Made by a program: the position numbers and the translations under genes. From assembly GCF_014681765.1 (NCBI RefSeq), contig NZ_CP061498.1, positions 248,001 through 312,000 on the forward strand: DNA of 64,000 nucleotides. Direction: 5' to 3'. This DNA is from Roseicitreum antarcticum. Lineage in GTDB: Bacteria > Pseudomonadota > Alphaproteobacteria > Rhodobacterales > Rhodobacteraceae. The notes beneath the pieces are model-generated. The model did no database searches and had not been told where the DNA came from. It was given only the letters and a program-made list of their open reading frames with translations. Shown one piece after another: positions 35,812-45,221 of the stretch; position 1 is the first letter of the stretch; each line of letters starts with the position of its first letter.

Positions 35812-37049
35812 TTGTCGGTGCGATTGGGGATGATTTTACGGGATCCTCGGATTTGGGGTTGATGCTTTCGGCTGGTGGCATGCGCACGGTGCAATATGTC
35901 GGCGTTCCCGAAGAGGCCGCGGCGCATGATGTAGACGCCGGCATTGTTGCGCTCAAGACCCGCTCGGTTCCGGTGGCGGAAGCGGTTGCCCAATCACGCG
36001 CTGCGCTGCGCTGGCTGAAGGCGCAAGGCGCGCGAACGATCCTGTTCAAGTATTGCTCGACCTTTGATTCAACGCGTGAAGGAAATATCGGACCGGTGAT
36101 CGACGCATTGCGCGCCGAACTGGGGGACAAGGGGGCGGTGATCGTTTGCCCCGCCTTCCCGGCGACCGGTCGACGCGTGTTCATGGGACATCTGTTCGTG
36201 AATGACCGACTGCTGAGTGAAAGCGGCATGGAAAACCACCCGCTGACGCCAATGACAGACCCCGATATCCGACGATGGCTGGGGTATCAGACGGCGTGTG
36301 GTGTGGGGCATTTGTCGCTTTCGGCACTCCGTTCGGGCAAAGGAGATGCAACGCTCGCGGCTGAAGCCGCAGCGGGGCGCCCGCTTGTTGTTTGTGATGC
36401 AATCGAAGATTCCGATTTGTTTGCCCTCGGTGCGCTGGCTGCAAATGTGAACCTGATTACGGGAGGTTCGGGTATCGCGTTGGGCATACCGCAAACCCTG
36501 GGGTTTTCAGCCGCCACAGCCCCGGCGTGGCGTGGTGAAGCGGCGCGCCCGGCGCTTTGCCTGTCTGGCTCATGCTCAGCGATGACGCGCCGTCAGATCG
36601 AGGCGCATCGCATCGCGGGCGGCGCGCAACGCCTACTGAACGTTGAAGACGTTGTTGAGGGGCGCACGGATTTTGACGCACTGATCGAATGGGCTTCGAA
36701 GGCATCAGGATTACCGCTGATCTATTCCAGCGACGATCCCGCGCAGGTGCTTGCGTGGCAACAACGCTATGGCACCGGGCGTGTAGCATCAGCGGTCGAG
36801 GATGCTTTTGGCACCCTTGCGCGACTGGCCGTTGCGGCAGGCATCGGACGTCTGATCAGCGCGGGCGGAGAGACTTCGGGCGCTGTGGTTGGCGCGCTCG
36901 GCATCGACACGCTGGAGATTGGTCCCGCCATTGACCCTGGCGTTCCGGCATTGCGCGCCACTGGCCGTGATCTGGTCATCGCCCTGAAATCGGGGAATTT
37001 TGGGGCGCAGGATTTCTTTTACAAGGCGGCAAAGGTTTTGGCAGCATGA
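35808..37049 (+). CDS. otnK: 3-oxo-tetronate kinase OtnK (DUF1537)
   Basis: Four-carbon acid sugar kinase (DUF1537), 413 aa. The N-terminal domain starts MIVGAIGDDFTGSSDLGLML, typical of the family, with FKYCSTFDSTREGNIGPV further on. The C-terminal nucleotide-binding domain has SAGGETSGAVVGALGI and SGNFGAQDFF. It phosphorylates 3-oxo-tetronate to the 4-phosphate. Coupled by ATGA overlaps on both sides. Confidence 0.92.
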   Translation: MIVGAIGDDFTGSSDLGLMLSAGGMRTVQYVGVPEEAAAHDVDAGIVALKTRSVPVAEAVAQSRAALRWLKAQGARTILFKYCSTFDSTREGNIGPVIDALRAELGDKGAVIVCPAFPATGRRVFMGHLFVNDRLLSESGMENHPLTPMTDPDIRRWLGYQTACGVGHLSLSALRSGKGDATLAAEAAAGRPLVVCDAIEDSDLFALGALAANVNLITGGSGIALGIPQTLGFSAATAPAWRGEAARPALCLSGSCSAMTRRQIEAHRIAGGAQRLLNVEDVVEGRTDFDALIEWASKASGLPLIYSSDDPAQVLAWQQRYGTGRVASAVEDAFGTLARLAVAAGIGRLISAGGETSGAVVGALGIDTLEIGPAIDPGVPALRATGRDLVIALKSGNFGAQDFFYKAAKVLAA

Positions 37050-37699
37050 GTGATAGCAAAAGCCACATCGCTCATGCGCTGTGTGCGCAGTCGGCGTCCC
37101 TGTTTCAGCGCGGATTGACCGGGGGCAGCAGCGGGAACATTTCGGCACGGTTGGGAGATGGGCGTTTCCTTGTTACCCCTACGGGTATGTCGCTTGGTGC
37201 ACTGGCCCCGGATGATCTGTCGGTGCTGGCGGCGGATGGGACGCATATCGACGGGCCTGCACCAACCAAGGAATGGCCCTTGCATGACGCATTTTACGCC
37301 ACGAGGGTGCAAACTGGTGCGGTGGTTCACTTGCATTCGACCTACGCCACGGCGTTGTCTGTCTTGGCTGATGTTGATGCAGGCAATGTGCTGACGCCGA
37401 TTACACCCTATGCGATCATGCGGCTGGGCAAGGTTGCGTTGCTGCCCTTCTTCTTGCCGGGGGATGCCGCGATGGGTGACGCTGTGCGCGCACTGGCGGG
37501 TAAGCATGCCGCCGTCCTTTTGGCAAATCATGGACCCGTGGTTTCCTCTCCGACGCTTGCGGCGGCAGTCGACGCTATGGAAGAGTTTGAGGAAGCCGCC
37601 AAACTGCTTGTGCTGACCAATGGCATGAAGCGCAGGCTATTAACGGGTGCGCAGGTTGTGGCCTTGGTTGCGCGGTATAATGTGGAGTGGGATACATGA
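37046..37699 (+). CDS. otnC: 3-oxo-tetronate 4-phosphate decarboxylase OtnC (class II aldolase)
   Basis: Class II aldolase/adducin family (217 aa). Metal-binding His residues lie in VVHLHSTYATALS and in LLANHGPVV. The N-terminal part GLTGGSSGNISARLGDGRFL is typical, with Glu in KEWPLHDAFYATR. In this pathway it converts 3-oxo-tetronate 4-phosphate to dihydroxyacetone phosphate and CO2. Confidence 0.92.
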   Translation: MSDSKSHIAHALCAQSASLFQRGLTGGSSGNISARLGDGRFLVTPTGMSLGALAPDDLSVLAADGTHIDGPAPTKEWPLHDAFYATRVQTGAVVHLHSTYATALSVLADVDAGNVLTPITPYAIMRLGKVALLPFFLPGDAAMGDAVRALAGKHAAVLLANHGPVVSSPTLAAAVDAMEEFEEAAKLLVLTNGMKRRLLTGAQVVALVARYNVEWDT

Positions 37700-38469
37700 T
37701 GCGGCTGCCGCGTTTCTCCGCAAACATCGGTTTTTTGTGGAAAGAACTGTCATTTCCAGACCGGCTACGCGCCGCTGCCGCAGCAGGGTTTGATGCGGTC
37801 GAATTTCATGATGAGGCGCAATCCAGCGATCTGGGGCAGATCAGCGACATCCTGGCGGAAACCGGTCTGCCAGTTTGCGGGTTGAATGTGCGTATGGGCG
37901 AAACCGCTGGTTGCGCCGCGATTTCAGGCCACGAAACTCGGGCGCGTCGCGATGTCGATGCTGCACTGAAAACTGCCCAAGCTCTCAGGGCAAAGGCCGT
38001 TCATGTGCTGGCCGGGCGAACTGGCGCAGACGGGGATCGCGCGGCGTACATCAAGGTGCTACGACATGCATTGGACAATGGCGACAGGATGATCCTGATC
38101 GAGCCGATCTGTCGGGCGGCGATAGACGACTACTTCTTGCATGATATTGGCATGGCAGCTGAAATCGTTCAGGAAATTGGAAGCCCGCGCCTGAAAATCA
38201 TGTTTGATTGCTTTCATGTTGAGATGGAAACCGGGCCTGCGGGGGCGATGTTCCAGAAATACGCCAACCATGTCGGCCATGTTCAGATTGCATCGGTGCC
38301 TGGACGCAATGAACCGGGTGTTGAGGACCGTTTGGACCTGCCCTTGCTCCTGAGGCAGATGCAGGCCGCCGGATACGTCGGTGCATTTGGCTGCGAATAT
38401 CGGCCGCGCACCAGTGTTGAGAGCGGATTAGGGTGGCGCGAATCGTTCCGGGGCGCGTGGAATGCCTGA
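37696..38469 (+). CDS. otnI: 2-oxo-tetronate isomerase OtnI (hydroxypyruvate isomerase family)
   Basis: TIM-barrel isomerase of the Hyi/OtnI family (257 aa). MRLPRFSANIGFLWKELSF at the start, FDAVEFHD, ILIEPICR with the conserved Glu, IMFDCFHVEM and the final GCEYRPR are metal-site segments. It interconverts 2-oxo- and 3-oxo-tetronate ahead of OtnK. It starts inside the otnC stop. Confidence 0.9.
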   Translation: MMRLPRFSANIGFLWKELSFPDRLRAAAAAGFDAVEFHDEAQSSDLGQISDILAETGLPVCGLNVRMGETAGCAAISGHETRARRDVDAALKTAQALRAKAVHVLAGRTGADGDRAAYIKVLRHALDNGDRMILIEPICRAAIDDYFLHDIGMAAEIVQEIGSPRLKIMFDCFHVEMETGPAGAMFQKYANHVGHVQIASVPGRNEPGVEDRLDLPLLLRQMQAAGYVGAFGCEYRPRTSVESGLGWRESFRGAWNA

Positions 38470-39286
38470 GCTTTCTTTGTTCGAAATCATACCACTGGTT
38501 CTTGCACTTGCCGCGACGGGGGCGGTTGCGGGGATCTTGTCTGGCTTGCTGGGCGTGGGCGGCGGGATCGTCGTGGTGCCCGTATTGTTTTGGGTATTTG
38601 CGGTCCTCGGCTATCCTGCAGATCTGGGGATGCAGGTGGCGGTTGGCACGTCGCTGGTAACCGTCGCGCTGACAGCATTCACAGCGGCCCGGTCGCATCA
38701 CAAGCGGGGCTCGGTCGACATGAAGATCGTGCGCAGATGGGCGCCGTGGATGGCGCTTGGTGCACTTTGTGGCGGGACAGTTGCTGGTCTCGTCAAAGGT
38801 GATTTTCTGTTGGTGGTGTTTGGGTCGGTTGCTCTGTTGGTTGCGTGGAACATGGCACTGCCGCGTACCCGGTTACTGGCGGAAAGCCTGCCTTTGCGAA
38901 CAGGGGCTCAACCTCTTATGGCTGGTGGGGTAGGGTTCGTTTCGTCGATGATGGGGATTGGATCGGGCACATTGGGCGTACCGCTTTTGACGGCGTTTTC
39001 AGTTCCGGTCCATCGCGCCGTCGGCACCGCCGCCGCGCTGGGCCTGGTTATCGGTGTGCCGGGTGCCCTTGCCATGGTGATTACAGGTCTTGGTGTTGAT
39101 GGCAGGCCGCAGTTTTCGGTGGGATACATCAACCTGATAGCCGTTTTGTTGATCATGCCCCTTTCAATTCTGTTCGCGCCCTTGGGGACGCGGCTTGCGC
39201 ATGCGCTAGAGCCTGTCTGGATCAAGCGTGCATTTGCTTTGTTCTTGTGTTTGACAGCAATCCGCATGTTGTCCGGCGCTATTTGA
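38462..39286 (+). CDS. TSUP-family permease
   Basis: TauE/SafE (TSUP) membrane permease of 274 aa with about eight helices. The two family repeats are GILSGLLGVGGGIVVVPVLF and SSMMGIGSGTLGVPLLTAF. It overlaps otnI by eight bases as the last gene of the operon. Its substrate is unknown; TSUP proteins often move sulfonates, sulfite or organic anions. Confidence 0.88.
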   Translation: MPELSLFEIIPLVLALAATGAVAGILSGLLGVGGGIVVVPVLFWVFAVLGYPADLGMQVAVGTSLVTVALTAFTAARSHHKRGSVDMKIVRRWAPWMALGALCGGTVAGLVKGDFLLVVFGSVALLVAWNMALPRTRLLAESLPLRTGAQPLMAGGVGFVSSMMGIGSGTLGVPLLTAFSVPVHRAVGTAAALGLVIGVPGALAMVITGLGVDGRPQFSVGYINLIAVLLIMPLSILFAPLGTRLAHALEPVWIKRAFALFLCLTAIRMLSGAI

Positions 39287-39290
39287 CATG

Positions 39291-39334
39291 CAGGGGCATT
39301 GATGATGTGAACGCCCCTGTTCTTATGATTTTTT
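39291..39334 (+). terminator. Terminator of the otn operon
   Basis: CAGGGGC (39291-39297) pairs with GCCCCTG (39313-39319) over a 15-nt loop, followed by a T-rich stretch with TTTTTT at about 39329. It begins five bases after the TSUP stop. Confidence 0.65.
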
Positions 39335-40034
39335 CGGAATTGTGCTTTGATCGGTGCGATTGTGCACAGCACAAACGACAATCCCACCCGGCGCTTACGC
39401 CTGCTTGCACATCTGCGCTGCATTGCGCGCTGAAGATGGATTTACAGGTCGGGAGGATGCGGAGGCTTTCCGCTTCCGCGCCCATGGATAGGAAAACAGG
39501 AGCCATTCGTCGCGCCTGATCCGGCGCTCAGCATGAAACGATGTTGTCGGAGGGTTTGGCTTGCACCTCGCCCCATTTTTGGACCCATGATTTGGTGGTT
39601 ACCGCCCGTCGTCGTCAACAAAGTTGCCGGTGCCACTGCTTCGTGGCGGCCTTTTTGGTACTCCTTGCCCTCGGCTCCGCCGCACACTCTAAGGTTTCGA
39701 TCGTTGTATCGCTGTCCTGACTGGGCGGAGGCGCTGCCGCGAAAGCCCAGGTCCGGCCCGCCGATTTACCATAGGCACTGCCCCTGACGATGGGGGGCTT
39801 GCAGGGAAAGTGGCAGGAAGTGGGTCAAATCAGGGGACAGATATGGGGTTGTGACCGCATCGCGCGACATATGGAGCGCACGAATAAACTGCTTGACGCC
39901 GATCAGTGGGGCTGCGCATACGACGCCTTCGCACGCGCTGTGATCCGATCATTTACCACCCCAGCTTGGGGCCGGACCCGCGAGGACATCTGCGCAAACG
40001 CCCTTTGAAGGGCAACTTCCCTGCCTCTGAATCC

Positions 40035-40048
40035 TGTTATGTATAACA
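40035..40048. promoter_or_regulatory. Palindrome upstream of the hybrid kinase
   Basis: TGTTAT and ATAACA flank a GT centre, a 14-bp dyad in AT-rich DNA about 170 bases before the kinase start. The shape resembles GntR-type sites. Confidence 0.4.
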
Positions 40049-40131
40049 TTTCTTTTTGGCTATTGCTTACTTAGTCCTTAACTCATTTGAATAGCGTATC
40101 TTTGCCGTCGCCGGTTCGGCCAATTTGGCAT

Positions 40132-40144
40132 ATTTGTGACAAAT
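40132..40144. promoter_or_regulatory. Second palindrome upstream of the hybrid kinase
   Basis: ATTTGTGACAAAT is a perfect 6+1+6 dyad, 70 bases before the kinase ATG. It may be an operator or activator site. Confidence 0.4.
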
Positions 40145-40213
40145 TCTATTTTATTCTCTGATCCAAGATTTTAGTCTATGAAGGGTTAGGGTGCAGATCG
40201 AGGAAGGGACCGC

Positions 40214-42337
40214 ATGCGCCGGACCGCATTATCGACCTTGGCATTGCTCGACACCGCAGATGACGATGTTTTTGGCAATTTCACGCTGTTTGCGTCGCGG
40301 CTGCTGAATTCGCCGGTGTCGTTGATTTCACTGATGGATTACGACGGTGATCGCCAATATTTCAAAAGCCGGACCGGCCTGGAAGAACCCTTGGCTACAT
40401 CACGTCAGACCGCGCTCAGCCATTCCTTCTGCAAGATTGTCGCCGAAAGTGGAAAACCTTTGGTCGTCGCCGACTCAGGCTCCGATCCCATGGTCAAGGA
40501 TTGCGACCCGATCAACCCGCTGAAAGTGGCCGCCTATCTTGGGGTGCCGATCCATGCGCCCGACCATTCTTTTATCGGCGCGTTGTGCGTGATCGAACAT
40601 GAGCCGCGCGACTGGACCGAGGAAGAAGTCGAGACAATGCAGCGGCTTGGTGCGCTGGTCTCTGACCAGATATTGATGCGCGAATCCGTTAAAGAACTGG
40701 AAGCGTCGCGCGCGGCACTTATTGCCGAGCATGCGTTTTTGTCCGGTCTGCTTGAAACCATGCCCAGCGGCATCGTGACCTTAGATGCCAGCGGCACCAT
40801 CGTCTACGCCAATGAAGCCTGTCGCGATATCCTGGGGCTGGAGGCTGCCGATGCCGTAGGGCGCAGGTATGATGCCGCAGGCTGGCAAAACGAGGATCTG
40901 GATGGTCGGCCGATGCCAGCGGATCAGTTGCCGTTCTCCTTGGTGCAGGCGGGGGGCAAGCCGGTCCGCGACATCCGGTATGCCATCCTTTTCCCCGATG
41001 GCCGTCGCCGCATCCTCTCGGTCAATGCCAGTCCCACGGGCCGGGCCGCAGACAATTCCACTGTGACTTGTGCGATTTCCGACATCACCGACCGGCTGGC
41101 CGCCAACGCCGAGGTGCAGGCTGCCCGCGCGCGCGCCGAGTCCGCCAGCAAGGCGAAGTCGCTGTTCCTCGCGAACATGAGCCATGAAATCCGCACGCCG
41201 CTAAATGGCATCAGCGGCATGTCCGAATTGCTGGCGGGCACCGTTTTGAACGATGAACAGGCGTGGATGCTGTCAGTCATCCGTGGGTCGGGCGACTCGC
41301 TGCTGTCAGTGATCGACGACATTCTGGACATCGCGCGGATCGAAGAGGGCAAGGTGTCGCTGGTTGTGGCGCCATTCTCGCCCATGGAGCTTCTGGAGCA
41401 GATTGTCGCACAGCATTCGGTCACGGCGCAGAAAAAGGGTGTGACGCTGGACCTGACGCTTGCCCCGGGGCTGGAGCGTCCGCATCTGGGCGACGCTGGG
41501 CGGATCGGGCAGATCGTGGGCAATCTGATCGGCAACGCAGTGAAGTTCACCGCGCGTGGGCGGGTCCGGGTGCATTGCGGCGTGCTGGAAGCGGCGGCGG
41601 CCGGTCCCAGTGCCCTGCGTGGCGACGGGGCGGTAAAAGCCACCGAATGTGGCCTTGTCATCACGGTGACCGATCCCGGCATCGGCATGAGCGCCGAACA
41701 GCTGACCCGGGTTTTCACCGAATTTGAGCAGGGCGACAGCTCGATCACCCGACGCTTCGGGGGGGCCGGGTTGGGCCTGCCGATCGTGCGCAAGCTGGTC
41801 AACCTGATGGGCGGTGACATCAAGGTATTCAGCGAGCCTGACCTCGGCACCGAGGTCCAGGTGACGCTTCCGCTGCCGCATGACGCCGACACCCTGCTGC
41901 CCCCCGTGCGACATCAGGCGGTGGATACTGCATTTGCGCGGGGGCTTCGCGTGCTGGCGGCCGAGGATAACCGGGTCAACGCGCTGATCTTGCGCAGCAT
42001 GTTGGAATCGCTGGGTGTGCGGACGGTCTTTGCCGTGAATGGACAGGAGGCCATCGATCTGTGGGCACCGGGCGAATTCGACCTGCTGATCCTCGACATT
42101 TCCATGCCTATGGTGGATGGGCTGACCGCCTTTCACGAGATTGCCGTTCGGGCGCATGCGGGTGGGCATGTCATGCCGCCCGCCATTGCCGCCACCGCCA
42201 ATGTCATGCGCGACCATGTGGCCGAGTATCGGGCGGCGGGCTTTGCGGGCATCCTGGCGAAACCCTATCGCAAGGTGGATCTGCAAAACCGGATCGCGGA
42301 GGCGCTGAGCGTAGGGCAGCGCGCGAAGGTGACCTGA
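40214..42337 (+). CDS. GAF-PAS hybrid sensor histidine kinase
   Basis: A 707-aa cytoplasmic hybrid kinase. A GAF domain covers about residues 5-160 (SLISLMDYDGDRQYFKSRTG, LGVPIHAP). A PAS domain covers about 170-295. HisKA has the phospho-acceptor H324 in NMSHEIRTPLNG, then HATPase_c with the N box NLIGNAVKF (N441) and G boxes DPGIGM and GGAGLGLPI. The C-terminal receiver has acceptor D628 in LLILDISMPMVDG. No transmembrane segment is seen. No cognate regulator is adjacent, so a phosphorelay to a distant Hpt protein is likely. It follows a low-GC stretch but is itself GC-rich like the chromosome. Confidence 0.93.
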   Translation: MRRTALSTLALLDTADDDVFGNFTLFASRLLNSPVSLISLMDYDGDRQYFKSRTGLEEPLATSRQTALSHSFCKIVAESGKPLVVADSGSDPMVKDCDPINPLKVAAYLGVPIHAPDHSFIGALCVIEHEPRDWTEEEVETMQRLGALVSDQILMRESVKELEASRAALIAEHAFLSGLLETMPSGIVTLDASGTIVYANEACRDILGLEAADAVGRRYDAAGWQNEDLDGRPMPADQLPFSLVQAGGKPVRDIRYAILFPDGRRRILSVNASPTGRAADNSTVTCAISDITDRLAANAEVQAARARAESASKAKSLFLANMSHEIRTPLNGISGMSELLAGTVLNDEQAWMLSVIRGSGDSLLSVIDDILDIARIEEGKVSLVVAPFSPMELLEQIVAQHSVTAQKKGVTLDLTLAPGLERPHLGDAGRIGQIVGNLIGNAVKFTARGRVRVHCGVLEAAAAGPSALRGDGAVKATECGLVITVTDPGIGMSAEQLTRVFTEFEQGDSSITRRFGGAGLGLPIVRKLVNLMGGDIKVFSEPDLGTEVQVTLPLPHDADTLLPPVRHQAVDTAFARGLRVLAAEDNRVNALILRSMLESLGVRTVFAVNGQEAIDLWAPGEFDLLILDISMPMVDGLTAFHEIAVRAHAGGHVMPPAIAATANVMRDHVAEYRAAGFAGILAKPYRKVDLQNRIAEALSVGQRAKVT

Positions 42338-42521
42338 CTGCCCACCTGGAGAGCGCTGCAAACCACTTTCGGGCGGTGGCGGGGGCATGGCTGGGTCTCA
42401 GTCCTTCAAGCCAAATCCTGCAAAGTAGCTTTCCCAGCAGCATTTACCCGGCTAAGCGCGCCCCGCGCGGTACTTTATACACGGCCTTGCAGCCATCGAA
42501 CTTCCGATAAAAGCAGGGGCA

Positions 42522-44264
42522 TCACGCCCGGGCGGCATCGTCGATGCGCAGTTGGGCCTTGCGCCGCCCGCCGAAGCTGTTGATCTCGATCCTCCCGCAC
42601 AAATGCAGCGCGCCTGCGCCGGGGTCAGTCAGCAGCGGCCCCAGTGCGGTCTCGAACGCGCCGAAGGCGATGCCGTCCAGCCGCGCGCCCATGCCGTCGC
42701 CGATGCTGACCCGCAGATGTGTCTCGCCCATGCGGCGGCTGGACAGGATCTGGACCGAGGGCAGGGCGAAGCGCGGCGCGGGGGCGCTGGCGCCATAGGG
42801 GCCTGCGGCGTCGATCTGTTCGATCAGTTCCAGTGTTACCGCGCCCGGCATCAGCAGCGCATCGATACGCATGTCGCGCGGTCCATCGGTGCCTGAACCC
42901 TGCCGGGCCAGCAGTTCAGCCAAGCGCGCCATCGCAGGTTCCAGCTTGTCGCGCGCCACGGTGAGGCCCGCCGCCATCTTGTGTCCGCCGCCCTTGATCA
43001 GCAATCCCTCAGCGGCAAGGCGCTGGATGCTGGCGCCCAGATCGACGCCCGGCACCGAACGCGCTGATCCCTTGCCTTCATCCCCGTCCAGCGCGATGAC
43101 CACGGCGGGACGGTTTGTGGCTTCCTTCAGGCGCGCGGCGACGATGCCGATCACGCCGGGGTGCCAGCCTTCGCCGGCCGCCCAGACCAGCGGTGCATCG
43201 GTGCCGCGCGCTTCGGCTTGCGCCAGCGCTGCCTCGCGCACCGCCGCCTCAATCTCGCGCCGCGCGGTGTTGAGCGTGTCGAGCCTTTCGGCCAGTCGCT
43301 GCGCCTCGGCGGCATCATCTGTCGCCAGCAGCCGCGCGCCGGTATCGGCGGCGCCCACGCGCCCGCCCGCATTGACGCGCGGACCCAGCACGAAGCCCAG
43401 GTGGTAAGGCGTGGGGGCTGTGTCCAGCCGCGCGATATCCGACAGCGCGACCAACCCGGGCCGCGCGCGGCGTGCCATAACCACAAGGCCCTGCCGCACG
43501 AACGCCCGGTTCACCCCGGTCAGGGGCGCGACATCGGCCACGGTGGCCAGCGCCACCAGATCCAGCATGGCCATCAGATCGGGGCCTTTGACGCCTTGCG
43601 CGCGCAGACGGCGGTTGCAATCCACCAGCAGCAAGAACACGACGGCCGCAGCGCAGAGGTGCCCCAGGTCGCTGGCCTCATCTTGCCGGTTGGGGTTGAC
43701 CACGGCCAGCGCGGGCGGCAGCGTTTCCCCGCCCAGGTGGTGGTCGATCACCACGACGTCCGCGCCGACAGCCGCCGCGATGGGTCCGTGCGAAAGCGTG
43801 CCGCAATCGACGCAAACGATCAGGTCGTGATCGCGCGCAAGCGCCGCCATGGCAGCGTCGTTGGGGCCGTAGCCTTCATCAATTCGGTCGGGGATGTACA
43901 GCGTTGCCTCCCGCCCCATCTGCCGCAGCCAGATCAGCAGCAGCGCGGCGGACGCCCCGCCATCCACATCGTAATCAGCAAAGATCGCGATGCGCTGATT
44001 GTGCTCTACGGCTGCCAGCAGGCGGGTGGCGGCGGGTGCCATGTCGCGCAGGACCATCGGGTCGGGCAACAGGTCGCGCAGGGCCGGGGTCAGGTAGCCC
44101 TCGGCGCCCTCGGGCGGCACCCCGCGCTGCACCAGCACCGCGCAGACGGCAGGGGGCAAGCGGGTGGTCTGGACCATCGCCTGGATCCGTCGGTCGCCTT
44201 CATCTCCCGGTCCGACCCAGCGCCGCCCAAGGGCTGATGTGCTGACGCCCAGATATCCGTTCAT
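42522..44264 (-). CDS. recJ: Single-strand DNA exonuclease RecJ
   Basis: 5'-3' single-strand exonuclease of recombination and mismatch repair (580 aa). DHH-family motifs: IFADYDVDGGASAALL, VCVDCGTLSHGP and VVIDHHLGGE. DHHA1 features follow (GWHPGVIGIVAARLKEA, IKGGGHKMAAGLTV). The DYDVDG motif, usually followed by AT, here reads GA, which keeps the metal Asp residues. It converges with the hybrid kinase. Confidence 0.95.
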   Translation of the reverse strand: MNGYLGVSTSALGRRWVGPGDEGDRRIQAMVQTTRLPPAVCAVLVQRGVPPEGAEGYLTPALRDLLPDPMVLRDMAPAATRLLAAVEHNQRIAIFADYDVDGGASAALLLIWLRQMGREATLYIPDRIDEGYGPNDAAMAALARDHDLIVCVDCGTLSHGPIAAAVGADVVVIDHHLGGETLPPALAVVNPNRQDEASDLGHLCAAAVVFLLLVDCNRRLRAQGVKGPDLMAMLDLVALATVADVAPLTGVNRAFVRQGLVVMARRARPGLVALSDIARLDTAPTPYHLGFVLGPRVNAGGRVGAADTGARLLATDDAAEAQRLAERLDTLNTARREIEAAVREAALAQAEARGTDAPLVWAAGEGWHPGVIGIVAARLKEATNRPAVVIALDGDEGKGSARSVPGVDLGASIQRLAAEGLLIKGGGHKMAAGLTVARDKLEPAMARLAELLARQGSGTDGPRDMRIDALLMPGAVTLELIEQIDAAGPYGASAPAPRFALPSVQILSSRRMGETHLRVSIGDGMGARLDGIAFGAFETALGPLLTDPGAGALHLCGRIEINSFGGRRKAQLRIDDAARA

Positions 44265-44396
44265 GTCCGCTGGCCTTTGTTCTTTGATGCTGGCCCTGCC
44301 TTACCCTTGCCGGGCCTCGCAGTTCAAGCCGCATCACGGGGCGCAGGTCTATCGTGCACCGGTCGAGGTGGCGGCGGCAAGGGCACTTCGTTGCCC

Positions 44397-45221
44397 TCAG
44401 CCCGCGACAATCGCCCAGAGGAACCGCGCGCAGACCAAGAGAAGGAAGATGCCAAAGGCCAGTTCCAGTTTGCGCCGGGACAGGCTGTGCGCCAGTTTCA
44501 CGCCCAGATTGGCGGTCAGAACTGTTGTCGGTGCAAACAGCGCCAACCCCAGCAGCGATACGAACCCGATCGCATCGGCGGGCAGATCGGCCTGCCCCCA
44601 GCCCGCCAGCACGTAGCCGATCGCTCCGGGGACCGAGATCAGTACCCCGATCCCCGCCGAGGTCGCCACCGCCTGATGGATGCCGCGCCCGTGGAGCGTC
44701 ATGATGATATTGGCGATCTGCCCGCCGCCGATCCCCATCAGCGACGACAAAAGGCCGATCAGCCCGCCATAGGCGCGCAGGATCAGGCCCTGCGGCATCT
44801 CGGTGGCAAAGTTCAGCCGCGTGGTGCCGCTGATCAACTTTAGTGCATTTACCCCCGCCACCACCACGAATACCGCCTGCATGACCACAGGCGAGGCATA
44901 TCGCGCAATCAGTGCGCCGATCAGCACGCCCGCGATGATCGGCACAGCCCAGGCGCGCAGCAGGTCGGTATCCACCGCGCCGCGCGCCAGATGGCCCCGG
45001 TAGGACCGGATCGAGGTCGGGATGATCACCGCCAGCGATGTGCCGACCGCCAGCGGCATACGCACCGTGTCGGGAATGTCCATGACGCCGAACACCTCAT
45101 AAAGCACGGGCACCATCAGGGCTCCGCCGCCCACGCCGAAAACGCCCGCCAGAATACCGGTCAGCGCACCAGAAAGCAGCATGATGGCGCCAAGTAGCAA
45201 GATGTCGGGGGGCAGTTCCAT
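44397..45221 (-). CDS. TSUP-family permease
   Basis: TauE/SafE (TSUP) permease, 274 aa from the ATG at 45221; upstream in-frame codons are Pro/Cys-rich and not signal-like. Repeats GILAGVFGVGGGALMVPVLY and SSLMGIGGGQIANIIMTLHG show the family. It is not closely similar to the TSUP gene at 38462. Substrate unknown. Confidence 0.88.
   Translation of the reverse strand: MELPPDILLLGAIMLLSGALTGILAGVFGVGGGALMVPVLYEVFGVMDIPDTVRMPLAVGTSLAVIIPTSIRSYRGHLARGAVDTDLLRAWAVPIIAGVLIGALIARYASPVVMQAVFVVVAGVNALKLISGTTRLNFATEMPQGLILRAYGGLIGLLSSLMGIGGGQIANIIMTLHGRGIHQAVATSAGIGVLISVPGAIGYVLAGWGQADLPADAIGFVSLLGLALFAPTTVLTANLGVKLAHSLSRRKLELAFGIFLLLVCARFLWAIVAG

Larger units (their letters stand above)
39287..40213. 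other. Gene-poor, degenerate stretch at the island's far end
   Basis: No gene can be supported in 927 bases. Short frames at 39533-39787 and 39790-40008 lack family features. A weak hairpin plus T run lies at 39632-39656. The segment at about 39820-39845 (gggtcaaatcaggggacag) looks like debris of a mobile or repeated element, but I cannot name it. The last 190 bases are AT-rich and carry the kinase control region. Confidence 0.45.

Noticed and set aside
39420-40213. attR copy of the tRNA-Thr 3' end bordering the island
   Set aside because: Only an eight-base match (AGGTCGGG, near 39447) was seen, far too short.
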